23,295 nucleotides of DNA from Lentisphaeria bacterium (GTDB taxonomy: Bacteria > Verrucomicrobiota > Lentisphaeria > Victivallales > UBA1829). Shown here piece after piece: positions 14,430 through 22,176 of this stretch (its first letter is position 1; each line of letters opens with the position of its first letter). Both the position numbers and the translations under genes were made by a program. A model generated the notes under the pieces. The model was not told the DNA's origin, searched no databases, and saw only the letters and a list, made by a program, of their open reading frames with translations. The stretch is from NCBI GenBank assembly GCA_003526375.1, contig DPDG01000062.1, positions 94,000 through 117,294 on the forward strand. Reading direction: 5' to 3'.

Positions 14430-14963
14430 TCAATCCTTCAACCTTATGGCAACAGGCAAGCCTGCCGGTTCGTGTCCTGGCAGAATATATAACGTATAAA
14501 GCACATCATCACATATATCAATAGGGTAACGATAAAAATCAGGCTCAATAAAATAAGCTCTCTGTATATTTTCAGGATTTACCTGTTGAAAAGGCGATGA
14601 ATCACCCAAATTTGTTTTAAAAGATTCAAAGACACGTTTTGCAGCCTCGGAATAACTTTCCCGGAACTGTTCATTATGAAACACGTCCCAGTTGAACTGA
14701 GTATCCAATTTTGCAACAATGAATATTCTATAACCGCCATGAGACGGATGAGCACGCTTCACAAGAAGATAAAGATCTGAATTCATATTCAGTCTTCTGA
14801 ATATCTTCTTCAATGCCGGATCGGTAATCTTTGTCTGCGGGACCATTCCTTCAAAAAGAACCTCATTCACCAGCCAATAATTACAGAGAAAGAAAAATAA
14901 AAACGAAAATCCCGCACATAACAAAAGGACGAAATATAAAGTTATGTTCTTTCTCTTTTCCAC
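14430..14963 (-). CDS. Single-pass membrane protein of unknown function
   Basis: A 177-residue protein not recognised. One membrane segment near the N-terminus (about 8-29, very rich in F and L, preceded by MEKRKN, so cytoplasmic N-terminus) is followed by an exported domain of about 145 residues. That domain contains VKRAHPSHGGYRIFIVAKLD, a FNWDVFHNEQFRESYSEAAKRVFESF helix-like stretch, and a C-terminal YTLYILPG. There is no catalytic pattern. The start codon is GTG at 14963, supported by AAGGAGG 6 bases upstream. Base composition is more AT-rich than its neighbours. It is followed by the YjbQ-family gene. Confidence 0.75.
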   Translation of the reverse strand: MEKRKNITLYFVLLLCAGFSFLFFFLCNYWLVNEVLFEGMVPQTKITDPALKKIFRRLNMNSDLYLLVKRAHPSHGGYRIFIVAKLDTQFNWDVFHNEQFRESYSEAAKRVFESFKTNLGDSSPFQQVNPENIQRAYFIEPDFYRYPIDICDDVLYTLYILPGHEPAGLPVAIRLKD

Positions 14964-15024
14964 CCTCTGCCTCCTTATGGCAAATTACAAAAGTGCAACA
15001 GTCCATACAAGCCGGATCACCCCC

Positions 15025-15064
15025 AAAAAAATACCCTCACGGCATGATGTCGATGAGGGTATTT
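15025..15064 (-). terminator. Rho-independent terminator of ppdK
   Basis: On the minus strand a perfect 10-bp stem, AAATACCCTC/GAGGGTATTT (15055-15064 with 15029-15038), is extended by a second short stem inside the loop and followed by a run of T. It sits 20 bases after the ppdK stop. Confidence 0.88.
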
Positions 15065-15083
15065 CCAGTATTATTTCCGTCTG

Positions 15084-17849
15084 TTATTTCTTCCTGTCCG
15101 CAATCGCTGCCTGCGCGGCGGCAAGACGTGCGATCGGAACACGGAACGGACTGCATGAAACATAATTCAGTCCGACGGCATGGCAGAACGCCACGGATTT
15201 CGGTTCGCCGCCCTGTTCACCGCAGATGCCCGCTTTCAGGTTCTTACGGGTGGAGCGTCCGCCATTTACGGCACACTTGATCAGGGAACCGACGCCGTCC
15301 ACGTCAATGGTCTGGAAAGGATCGCTTGCAAGAATCTTCCTGTCCAGATAATCGCCGAGGAAAGAGCCGATATCGTCGCGACTGAAACCGAACGTCATCT
15401 GGGTCAGGTCGTTGGTTCCGAAAGAGAAGAACTCCGCCTCCTCCGCCATTCTGTCGGCAAGCAGGGCGGCGCGCGGGATCTCGATCATGGTTCCGACCAT
15501 GTATTCGAGCTCTTTCATTTTGAATTTCTTTCTGACTTCCTCGGCGACTCTCTCCACAATCGCTTTCTGATTCCTGAGTTCGTTCGGATCGCAGGTCACG
15601 GGGATCATGATCTCCGGCTTGCATTTTTTCTTCGCCTTGATGAGCTCCGCGGCGCTTTCGAGAATCGCGCGAACCTGCATCTCGGTCACTTCCGGATAGG
15701 TTACGCCGAGACGGACGCCGCGATGCCCCATCATCGGATTGCTCTCTTTGAGGGAGTCGGCGCGCTTTCTGAATTCGTCATGAGAAATCTTCAGCGCTTT
15801 GGAAATCTCAAGCTGCTGGTCACGGCTGTGCGGAATGAACTCATGCAGCGGCGGGTCCAGCAGACGGACCGTCACAGGAAGCCCGTTCATGGATTCCAGA
15901 GTCGCCTTGATGTCCTTCTTGACAAACGGGAACAGCTCGTCCACGGCTTTCCGGCGTTCCGCCTGACTGCCGCTGAGAATCATTTTGCGCAGGGCGAACA
16001 ACGGTTTTTCCGCGCCTTTTCCATAGAACATGTGTTCGGTGCGGAAAAGCCCGATGCCCTCGGCTCCGAATTCGCGGGCGCGCTGTGCATCCGCCGGAGT
16101 GTCGGCATTCGCGCGGACGCCGAGCTTGCGGAAAGAGTCCGCGATCTTCATGAACTTCTGGAAACGGGGATTTTCGCTGGAATCCATCGTCCCGACTTCG
16201 CCCGCATAGGCATAGCCTCTGGTTCCGTTGAGACTGATGACGTCGCCTTCCTTGAAGGTGTATTTCCCGGCTTTGAAGGTGCCTTTGGCTTCATCAATCT
16301 TCATGTCGCCGGCGCCGACAATACAGCATTTGCCCCATCCGCGGCAGACAAGTGCCGCATGGCTGGTCATGCCGCCGCGCGCGGTCAGAATGCCGTCCGC
16401 GGCACGCATGCCTTCGACATCCTCCGGATTCGTCTCCTCGCGGACAAGGATCGATTTGATTCCCTTTGCCGCAAGCTCAACCGCTTTTTCGGAAGTGAAC
16501 ACGATCCTGCCGACCGCGCCGCCGGGACCTGCGGGAAGCCCTTTGGTAATGATCTCGGCTTTCTTCTCCGCCTTGGGGTCAAGAATCGGATGCAGAAGCT
16601 CGTCAAGCTGGTTCGGGGAGATTCTGGTTACGGCAGTCGCCTTGTCGATCAGCTTTTCGTCCAGCATGTCCATCGCCATATTGAGCGCAGCGGTTCCGGT
16701 TCTCTTGCCGACGCGGCACTGGAGCATGTAAAGCACGCCCTCCTGAATTGTGAATTCGATATCCAGCATGTCTTTGTAATGCTTTTCGAGTTTCGCGCGG
16801 ATTCCGGCAAGTTCCCTGTAGGTTTTCGGAAGGAGTTCCTGCATGGATTTGAGCTTCTTGTTCTGCTCGTTCCTGGTGTCGTTGTTCAGCGGATTCGGTG
16901 TACGGGTTCCGGCAACGACGTCTTCTCCCTGCGCATTCACAAGCCATTCGCCGTAAAACTTGTTGTCTCCGGTGGCGGGATCGCGGGTGAATGCAACGCC
17001 TGTCGCCGAATTGTCGCCCATGTTTCCGAACACCATGCTCTGCACATTGACGGCGGTTCCCCACTCGTCCGGAATACCCTCGATGCGGCGGTAGGAAACG
17101 GCTTTCTTTCCGTTCCAGCTCTTGAACACGGCGCCGATTCCGCCCCAGAGCTGTTTCTCCGCGTCATCCGGAAACTCCGCCTTGAGCACTTTCCTGATCG
17201 TCTTCTTGAAATCTTCGCAAAGCTTCTTGAGATCGGCGACGGTCAGATCCGTATCGGAAGCGTATTTCTTCGCCTTCTTAAGTTTTTCGAGCTGATCGTC
17301 AAGCTGTTTGCGGATTCCCTTGCCTTCGGCTGGTTCAATGCCTTCGGCTTTCTCCATCACGACATCGGAATACATCATGATCAGGCGGCGGTAAGCGTCA
17401 TAGACGAAACGCTCGTTCTTCGTCTTTTTGACCAGTCCCGGAATCGTTTTGGAGGAGAGCCCGACGTTGAGAACGGTCTCCATCATTCCCGGCATGGAGC
17501 TGCGTGCGCCGGAACGGCAGGAAACCAGAAGCGGATTCGCGGGATCGCCGAACTTCATCCCCATGGCTTTCTCCACTTTCGCGAGAGCCTCTTTCACCTG
17601 TTTCTCCAGGCAGGAAGGATACTGCATACCGGATTTGAAAAAGTCAACACAGCACTCCGTCGTAATCGTGAACCCTGCGGGAACAGGGAGATTCAGTTTT
17701 GCCATTTCCGCAAGATTCGCACCTTTGCCTCCGAGAAGTTCCTTCATGGACGCATTGCCGTCCGACATTCCCTTGCCGAAGAGATACACATACTTTTTTA
17801 CTGCCGCGGCTGCTGATGTTTTCCGCTTGATCGGGGCTTTTCTAGCCAT
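15084..17849 (-). CDS. ppdK: Pyruvate, phosphate dikinase
   Basis: A 921-residue PPDK, which interconverts pyruvate + ATP + Pi and phosphoenolpyruvate + AMP + PPi; in anaerobes it often works in glycolysis in place of pyruvate kinase. Domains in order: N-terminal ATP-binding (about 20-390, with CRSGARSSMPGMMETVLN near 111-128), swivelling phosphohistidine domain with GGMTSHAAL (His497), and C-terminal PEP-binding barrel with FGTNDLTQMTFGFSRDD and the catalytic cysteine in GICGEQGG (Cys876). All are intact and the length is close to the family norm, with a short basic N-terminal extension (KAPIKRKTSAAAAVKK). The start is ATG 17849 with GGAAA upstream; an upstream GTG at 17879 is in frame but less likely. 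It is preceded by the lipoprotein gene in the same orientation and ended by a strong terminator. Confidence 0.97.
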   Translation of the reverse strand: MARKAPIKRKTSAAAAVKKYVYLFGKGMSDGNASMKELLGGKGANLAEMAKLNLPVPAGFTITTECCVDFFKSGMQYPSCLEKQVKEALAKVEKAMGMKFGDPANPLLVSCRSGARSSMPGMMETVLNVGLSSKTIPGLVKKTKNERFVYDAYRRLIMMYSDVVMEKAEGIEPAEGKGIRKQLDDQLEKLKKAKKYASDTDLTVADLKKLCEDFKKTIRKVLKAEFPDDAEKQLWGGIGAVFKSWNGKKAVSYRRIEGIPDEWGTAVNVQSMVFGNMGDNSATGVAFTRDPATGDNKFYGEWLVNAQGEDVVAGTRTPNPLNNDTRNEQNKKLKSMQELLPKTYRELAGIRAKLEKHYKDMLDIEFTIQEGVLYMLQCRVGKRTGTAALNMAMDMLDEKLIDKATAVTRISPNQLDELLHPILDPKAEKKAEIITKGLPAGPGGAVGRIVFTSEKAVELAAKGIKSILVREETNPEDVEGMRAADGILTARGGMTSHAALVCRGWGKCCIVGAGDMKIDEAKGTFKAGKYTFKEGDVISLNGTRGYAYAGEVGTMDSSENPRFQKFMKIADSFRKLGVRANADTPADAQRAREFGAEGIGLFRTEHMFYGKGAEKPLFALRKMILSGSQAERRKAVDELFPFVKKDIKATLESMNGLPVTVRLLDPPLHEFIPHSRDQQLEISKALKISHDEFRKRADSLKESNPMMGHRGVRLGVTYPEVTEMQVRAILESAAELIKAKKKCKPEIMIPVTCDPNELRNQKAIVERVAEEVRKKFKMKELEYMVGTMIEIPRAALLADRMAEEAEFFSFGTNDLTQMTFGFSRDDIGSFLGDYLDRKILASDPFQTIDVDGVGSLIKCAVNGGRSTRKNLKAGICGEQGGEPKSVAFCHAVGLNYVSCSPFRVPIARLAAAQAAIADRKK

Positions 17850-17909
17850 CTTGTTTCCTTTCCTTTGAGGTTGATACACGAACTGATAATAACAATATAT
17901 AAATAAAAC

Positions 17910-18299
17910 TTAAAAACTCCGGAACGCTTTGACCAGCTCTTTCTTCTTGACATTCGTAGCGTGGTCGATCATGACGAAAGAACCGTTCACTTCCGCCTCG
18001 AACGGAATCCCGCTGATATAGAGAATGCCGGTATTCCTGATATGCTCAAGCTTACGGCGCTGTTTGGAAAAATTCAGGTCGTATCTGTAGAACGCGACTT
18101 CGCGCCCCGCAATCAGCATGGATACCCCCTCGCTCGCCTTGACGGGATCGGGCAGCATCAGCGCGTTGACGTTTCCGCCGACCTGTTTTGCCATATGCAT
18201 GACCAGATCGGAAAGCGGACGTTCATTATTGTCGGTGGCGCAGGAAGAAAAAAACAGGACGGAAAGAAGACAAAACAGAGCGGAAAGAAATGATTTCAT
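17910..18299 (-). CDS. Small lipoprotein of unknown function
   Basis: A 129-residue protein with a lipoprotein signal (MKSFLSALFC..., lipobox FSSC, Cys about 20), so it should be membrane-anchored on the cell-surface side. The remainder has a region DLVMHMAKQVGGNVNALMLP (about 32-51), resembling periplasmic proteins that use a pair of helices before a beta-sheet, and ends EAEVNGSFVMIDHATNVKKKELVKAF. No family was recognised. In-frame starts upstream at 18329 and 18383 would add up to 28 residues; the lipoprotein signal fits 18299, although no good ribosome site is visible. It lies 60 bases upstream of ppdK in the same orientation and may be co-transcribed with it. Confidence 0.72.
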   Translation of the reverse strand: MKSFLSALFCLLSVLFFSSCATDNNERPLSDLVMHMAKQVGGNVNALMLPDPVKASEGVSMLIAGREVAFYRYDLNFSKQRRKLEHIRNTGILYISGIPFEAEVNGSFVMIDHATNVKKKELVKAFRSF

Positions 18300-18327
18300 A
18301 GCCACAAAATTTTCTGGTTTAAGATTC

Positions 18328-18375
18328 ATGTACCGGCACGCGCCGGAAACATCTGCCGGGTCGCCCCGACCGGAC
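18328..18375. repeat. Short hairpins upstream of the lipoprotein gene
   Basis: ATGT-A-CCGGC-ACGC-GCCGG-AA-ACAT (18328-18352) forms a 5-bp GC stem with an extra 4-bp outer stem. It is followed by GGTCG-CCC-CGACC (about 18359-18371). They lie in the leader of the lipoprotein gene. The style resembles the hairpin chain at 23032-23275. Confidence 0.5.
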
Positions 18376-18519
18376 CGAACCATAATCTAAATCGTCCGGA
18401 GATAAAATTCAAGTTGAATATTAGGCATTTGTGAAATATATTGACATTATTGCAGTGAGACGGGAAATCAGGGATTTCCGCAACATTGTTACATCTGTAT
18501 AAAATCAAGGTTTCAAGAA

Positions 18520-19191
18520 ATGAAAAACGAGGTCATTCACGCCGGATATCCCGGCGATAATACGCGCGCAATGCTCAGGCGCATGAGAAAGGATGTGCTT
18601 TCGCACGAACCGAGCTGCGTGACAATTCTCTGCGGCACCAACGACGCAGTCAATCCGAGGGCGCTTGTGCCGCTGGAGGAGTTCACGGAAAATCTGAATT
18701 CGATGGTCTCGGCAGTCCGGGAGACGGATACGGATCTTCTGCTGATCTCGCCGCTTCCCGTCTTTTCGCCGGAGGTGATCGAACGCTACGGATTCAACCT
18801 GCCGCCGGATACGGATCTCAACCCGGAAATCATGAAATACGCACGTGCAATGCGCCTGCTGGCGGAGCGGCTCGGCGTGCCTTATCTGAACCTGTTCCAT
18901 ATTTTCGCGGAAACGGGAATGGTCGGCGCGGACAGGCGCAGTCTCATCCGCAACGAGGCCAATTCCGGAACGAAGGACGGCGCGCATCCCACCGAAGACG
19001 GCTACCGTTTCATCGCCGCACTGGTCTATCTGGCGCTGCGGGACAACCGCTGCGACTGTTCGCGCCTCGTCTGTTTCGGGGACAGCATCACTTACGGCTA
19101 TCCCTACTCCGGCATGGGGACGCTCGAAGGCGGCAACTTCCCCGCACTGCTCGGCAAACTTCTCAACACAGGATATGAATCTGAAAAATGA
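18520..19191 (+). CDS. SGNH hydrolase with circularly permuted block order
   Basis: A 223-residue protein containing all SGNH-fold catalytic blocks but starting at block II. Order seen: EVIHAGYPGDNT (block II Gly at 9), LCGTNDA (block III, Asn41), KDGAHPTEDGYRF (block V, Asp153 and His156), a linker of about ten residues (RDNRCDCSR), then LVCFGDSITYGYP (block I, Ser189), followed by the helix that normally comes second (FPALLGKLLN). In ordinary family members block I is at the N-terminus, as in the gene at 930-1781. The break lies between the first helix and the second strand, a permissive place. No signal peptide, so probably cytoplasmic. Start: ATG 18520, AAGG 9 bases upstream. Its TGA overlaps the ATG of trmL (ATGA). 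Likely an esterase or acetylhydrolase; the substrate is unknown. Confidence 0.88.
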   Translation: MKNEVIHAGYPGDNTRAMLRRMRKDVLSHEPSCVTILCGTNDAVNPRALVPLEEFTENLNSMVSAVRETDTDLLLISPLPVFSPEVIERYGFNLPPDTDLNPEIMKYARAMRLLAERLGVPYLNLFHIFAETGMVGADRRSLIRNEANSGTKDGAHPTEDGYRFIAALVYLALRDNRCDCSRLVCFGDSITYGYPYSGMGTLEGGNFPALLGKLLNTGYESEK

Positions 19192-19667
19192 AAGAACTGT
19201 TTTTTCACGTCGTTCTCGTCGCACCCGAAATCCCGCAGAATACCGGCAACATCGGTCGTATCTGTTCCTGTTCACGCTGTCACCTTCATCTCGTCAAGCC
19301 GATCTCGTTTTCTCTCGACGACAAACATGTGAAACGCTCCGGCATGGATTACTGGCGGCACATTGAATATACGGTCCATGAATCCTGGGAGGATTTCGTG
19401 AAAACCACAGGCGGCGCGCCGATGTATTTCTACTCCACCAAAGGGGAAAAAACTTACTGGGACTGTCCGATGGAAGACGGCGCCTATCTGATTTTCGGCA
19501 GTGAAGGCTCCGGACTCCCGCAACATATCCATGACTCCTATCCGGAACAGTTTTACACGATTCCGATGCCGGGGAACTTCACGCGCAGCCTCAATCTGGC
19601 AAATTCCGTCGCAATCGCCGTCTACGAGGGACTCCGCAGGCGCAGGAAAGAGTTTGAATCCCTGTGA
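19188..19667 (+). CDS. trmL: tRNA (cytidine(34)-2'-O)-methyltransferase TrmL
   Basis: A 159-residue SPOUT-fold methyltransferase that methylates the ribose of the wobble base in tRNA-Leu. The three knot motifs are present: PEIPQNTGNIGR (13-24), FGSEGSGLP (103-111) and RSLNLANSVAIAVYE (133-147). HLVKPISFSLDDKHVKRSGMDYW (residues 34-56 approximately) is the usual substrate-side segment. Length is typical (about 155). The start codon overlaps the stop of the permuted SGNH gene by 4 bases, so translation is coupled to it; no separate ribosome site is obvious. The next gene has its own promoter-like sequence. Confidence 0.93.
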   Translation: MKELFFHVVLVAPEIPQNTGNIGRICSCSRCHLHLVKPISFSLDDKHVKRSGMDYWRHIEYTVHESWEDFVKTTGGAPMYFYSTKGEKTYWDCPMEDGAYLIFGSEGSGLPQHIHDSYPEQFYTIPMPGNFTRSLNLANSVAIAVYEGLRRRRKEFESL

Positions 19668-19675
19668 CATTTTTC

Positions 19676-19704
19676 TTGCATATTGAAACGGAAAGACGTA
19701 TATT
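19676..19704 (+). promoter_or_regulatory. Candidate promoter of the YbhN-like gene
   Basis: TTGCAT (19676-19681), 17 bases, TATATT (19699-19704; TATTAT at 19701-19706 overlaps). It starts immediately after the trmL stop, about 28 bases before the TTG start of the next gene. Confidence 0.5.
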
Positions 19705-19731
19705 ATCCGCCTGAAACAACAGGAATCCATC

Positions 19732-20766
19732 TTGGAAAACGACGCTGAAAAAAAACAGGGCTGGAAAAAGTGGAGCATCCAGGCTTTCAAGCTCATTCTC
19801 GCCGGTGCCCTGATCTGCTGGGTCGTCCGCGGGATTGATTTCACGCAACTGAATCAGATCGCATCCGGGCGCATCCTGGTCTTCACCGCACTGGCAGGAG
19901 CCGTAATCGGGGCACAGCTGATTCTGTGCGCAGTCCGCTGGCGGATACTGCTCCGTATCCAGCAGATCGAAATACCGTTTTCACGCGCCCTTTCATTAAG
20001 CATGCAGGGGACCTTTTTCTCCCTCTGCATGCCCGGCGGCGCCGTCGGAGGCGATGTCGTCAAAGCGGCATTCCTGGTCAAAGAGACTCAGAAAGGGAAA
20101 AGGCTTCACGGAGTGACCTCCATCTTCATCGACCGTGTCATCGGTATGCTGGCGCTCTTTTTCCTTGTGGCGGCGGCGGTCACTTTCGCCATGAAAGAGG
20201 TGCTGACATTCCAGCCGGAGGTGAAATATCCGGTTCTCATTCTCTATCTGCTCTGCCTCGCCGGACTCGCCGCGGGACTTGCTCTTTTCCTTCAGGATGT
20301 GATTTTCCGAATCCCTTTTGCGCGGACATGCCTTGACTTCATTGACAGAATGGCAAAAGGCAGAATCACCCCGGTGCTGGATTCCGTAAAAGCCTGCCGC
20401 AAAGACCCCGGACGGCTTTTTGCGGCGTTCCTGCTGAGTGTTCTGGCCATGCACCCGCTTCTGGTCGCGGGACTCGTTCTGATCGTCACGGGAATCACGG
20501 GGACAACGGCTCATACCGGCGGAACGGTTCTGGCGTCTCTGCTCGGCGGGACTGCGGCGGCGATACCGGTTACGCCGGGAGGACTCGGAACACGGGACAA
20601 AATCACGCAGTTGGTGCTGGAAGCGCAGGGAATCGATTCGACCGGCGCAGGTTTCGCCGCCCTGCTCTACACGCTCGCACTGGTTCTGGTTTCAATGACA
20701 GGCGTATTCTTTTTCCTGTTCGACTCATGGATCAGGAAAAGCGGAAATATTCCGGAAAACAAATAA
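19732..20766 (+). CDS. YbhN/UPF0104-type polytopic membrane protein (LPG synthase TM family)
   Basis: A 344-residue membrane protein of the lysylphosphatidylglycerol synthase transmembrane/UPF0104 family, which includes lipid flippase-like domains. A short charged N-terminus (MENDAEKKQGWKKW) is followed by about eight membrane segments. Family motifs: CAVRWRILL (near 64-72), MPGGAVGGDVVKAA (about 100-113), FIDRVIGML (near 131) and the C-terminal PVTPGGLGTRDKITQLVL (about 282-299). There is no MprF catalytic domain. The start codon is TTG at 19732, supported by CAGGAA 6 bases upstream, and no ATG lies closer to the first membrane segment. It is monocistronic here as far as can be seen. The transported lipid, if any, is unknown. 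Confidence 0.88.
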   Translation: MENDAEKKQGWKKWSIQAFKLILAGALICWVVRGIDFTQLNQIASGRILVFTALAGAVIGAQLILCAVRWRILLRIQQIEIPFSRALSLSMQGTFFSLCMPGGAVGGDVVKAAFLVKETQKGKRLHGVTSIFIDRVIGMLALFFLVAAAVTFAMKEVLTFQPEVKYPVLILYLLCLAGLAAGLALFLQDVIFRIPFARTCLDFIDRMAKGRITPVLDSVKACRKDPGRLFAAFLLSVLAMHPLLVAGLVLIVTGITGTTAHTGGTVLASLLGGTAAAIPVTPGGLGTRDKITQLVLEAQGIDSTGAGFAALLYTLALVLVSMTGVFFFLFDSWIRKSGNIPENK

Positions 20767-21120
20767 CTCCGACGCAGGGCGTAAATCCATTTTTTACGTA
20801 AAAATGCCCGTATCTCCCGTTTACAGGCGGCAGCCGTTCCGCAAAAGATGGTTCTTCATGAGATTGAAGGCAAGTAAACAACTCAATATTTGCGCATCTC
20901 TTCATAGTGATTTTTTTCATGTAACGGCAAAAGAAAAATCTTCCATGCCGGTCCGTCAGGCTCCCTCTCCCTTTTTTCCTGATTCCGCCTGCTCTCATAT
21001 TTCATTGTCATGCTCTCATATTTCTTTTTATTTTTTCATCATCGGATTTGAAAAAGAAAGATTTGAATATGAAATTAAGAACAGACAGAAAACAACAAAC
21101 TTGCTCCCGATGCTCTTATC
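20767..21120. other. Intergenic region upstream of the GntR-type regulator
   Basis: 354 bases without a convincing gene. It begins with a palindrome TTTTTACGTAAAAA (20791-20804) flanked by GGGC/GCCC (20777-20780 and 20806-20809), perhaps part of a weak terminator for the upstream gene. Near the regulator there is a 14-bp direct repeat (20990-21024). The 106-codon plus-strand frame and the 88-codon minus-strand frame crossing it look random. Confidence 0.6.
20990..21024 (+). repeat. 14-bp direct repeat, candidate operator of the GntR-type regulator
   Basis: TGCTCTCATATTTC occurs twice (20990-21003 and 21011-21024), with a 21-base period, two helical turns, so both copies face the same side of DNA. 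It is about 100 bases upstream of the regulator start. Likely a binding site for the regulator itself or another protein. Confidence 0.5.
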
Positions 21121-22176
21121 ATGAAAAAATACATAAAAATAGCCGATACCATCGCAATGCGGATCAAAGACGGGCTCTATACGCCGCAGACAGGGCTTCC
21201 GACACATCGGGAGCTGTGTTCGGAGTTCATGACCTCACGCTCCAATCTGCATAAAGTCATGAATCTGCTGGAGGAACGCAGGCTGATCGAACGCTGCCGG
21301 GGACAGCGAACAAAAATCAAGGCAAGGGAAAAACGGACACTCCTCTTTCTTTTTTTCTCCAGTATCAAAGGACATCTCATCGACCGTTCCGGGATTTCAG
21401 CAAGGCTTTATCACGGTATCCACCGTTTCGCGGAAGAATATAATCTGACGCTGCTGGTCCAATCCGGAGAGAACTTCATACGCAGCGGATGTTCTTTCGG
21501 GGCGCAGATTGACGGCATCATCGCGGGAGGCGTCAATGTGGACAAATATCTCCCACTCCTGCAAGAAACCGGCGCCCAAATCGTGGCGCTCGGTTCCTAT
21601 CACCAGCTCGACCTAGATGTATTCTGCGCCGATTACGATGAAGCGGGCTACCGTGCGGCAGACTCTATCCTCCGCCGCAACCTGAAGCGTCCCCTGTTCC
21701 TGATGCTTCAATTCGAGGATGAGGATTTTCTGATGACATCATTTGCAAAAAGCCGGAATGCATTTCAGGAAAAGCTTCTGCTTCACCGAAAAATCACGGT
21801 ATTTCACCATACGGTCCATTACAAAGATCTGGCGGCTCCGGGAAAAACGGTGCTGGAACTCTTCCGAAAGATCAGAGAAAACAATGTGGACAGCATAGTT
21901 TACTGTGTCAATATTCCGTATCAGCCTCTGCGCCGGTTCACTACGGTACGCACCCTGCCTTCTGTAGTCATTGACAGGCAAATGGAGATGGACGACAGTG
22001 ATCCATCCATGGAGCTCATTGATTTTGCCTCGGAACGAATCGGCTATCTTGCCGCGCGCCGTCTTTACAAGCGAATGCAGAATCCGGCTCTGGAGCCTCT
22101 GCGCATTCTGATTCCATGCAGCAGAACACCGGAACAGGAACCTCAATATTCAAACAATGGAGATATAGAACAATGA
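21121..22176 (+). CDS. GntR-type HTH regulator with LacI-like sensor domain
   Basis: A 351-residue transcription regulator. Residues about 3-68 form a GntR winged helix (YIKIADTIAMRIKDGLY, then LPTHRELCSEFMTSRSNLHKV and LEERRLIERCRGQRTKI). From about 72 onward the sequence looks like a LacI/periplasmic-binding-protein sensor (IDGIIAGGVNVDKYLPLL, IVALGSYHQLDLDVFCADYDEAGY, PSVVIDRQ), so a sugar-like effector is expected. The C-terminal 20 residues are disordered. This AraR-like layout is common in sugar catabolism. Start: ATG at 21121 is needed to keep the whole winged helix, though no ribosome site is visible. Its TGA overlaps the ATG of the deacetylase gene (ATGA), so the two are translated together. 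The direct repeat at 20990-21024 may be its operator. Confidence 0.88.
   Translation: MKKYIKIADTIAMRIKDGLYTPQTGLPTHRELCSEFMTSRSNLHKVMNLLEERRLIERCRGQRTKIKAREKRTLLFLFFSSIKGHLIDRSGISARLYHGIHRFAEEYNLTLLVQSGENFIRSGCSFGAQIDGIIAGGVNVDKYLPLLQETGAQIVALGSYHQLDLDVFCADYDEAGYRAADSILRRNLKRPLFLMLQFEDEDFLMTSFAKSRNAFQEKLLLHRKITVFHHTVHYKDLAAPGKTVLELFRKIRENNVDSIVYCVNIPYQPLRRFTTVRTLPSVVIDRQMEMDDSDPSMELIDFASERIGYLAARRLYKRMQNPALEPLRILIPCSRTPEQEPQYSNNGDIEQ

Noticed and set aside
15180..17816. 878-codon open frame on the plus strand
   Set aside because: It is exactly antisense to ppdK, whose protein has every family motif. The antisense product is rich in H, R, F and L without any recognisable domain, as expected from the complement of a GC-rich gene.
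18505..19275. 256-codon minus-strand frame
   Set aside because: Antisense to the permuted SGNH gene; the plus-strand frame has all catalytic motifs and a coupled downstream gene.
20804..21124. 106-codon plus-strand frame before the regulator
   Set aside because: Low-complexity product, no ribosome site, overlaps the direct repeats and the regulator start.
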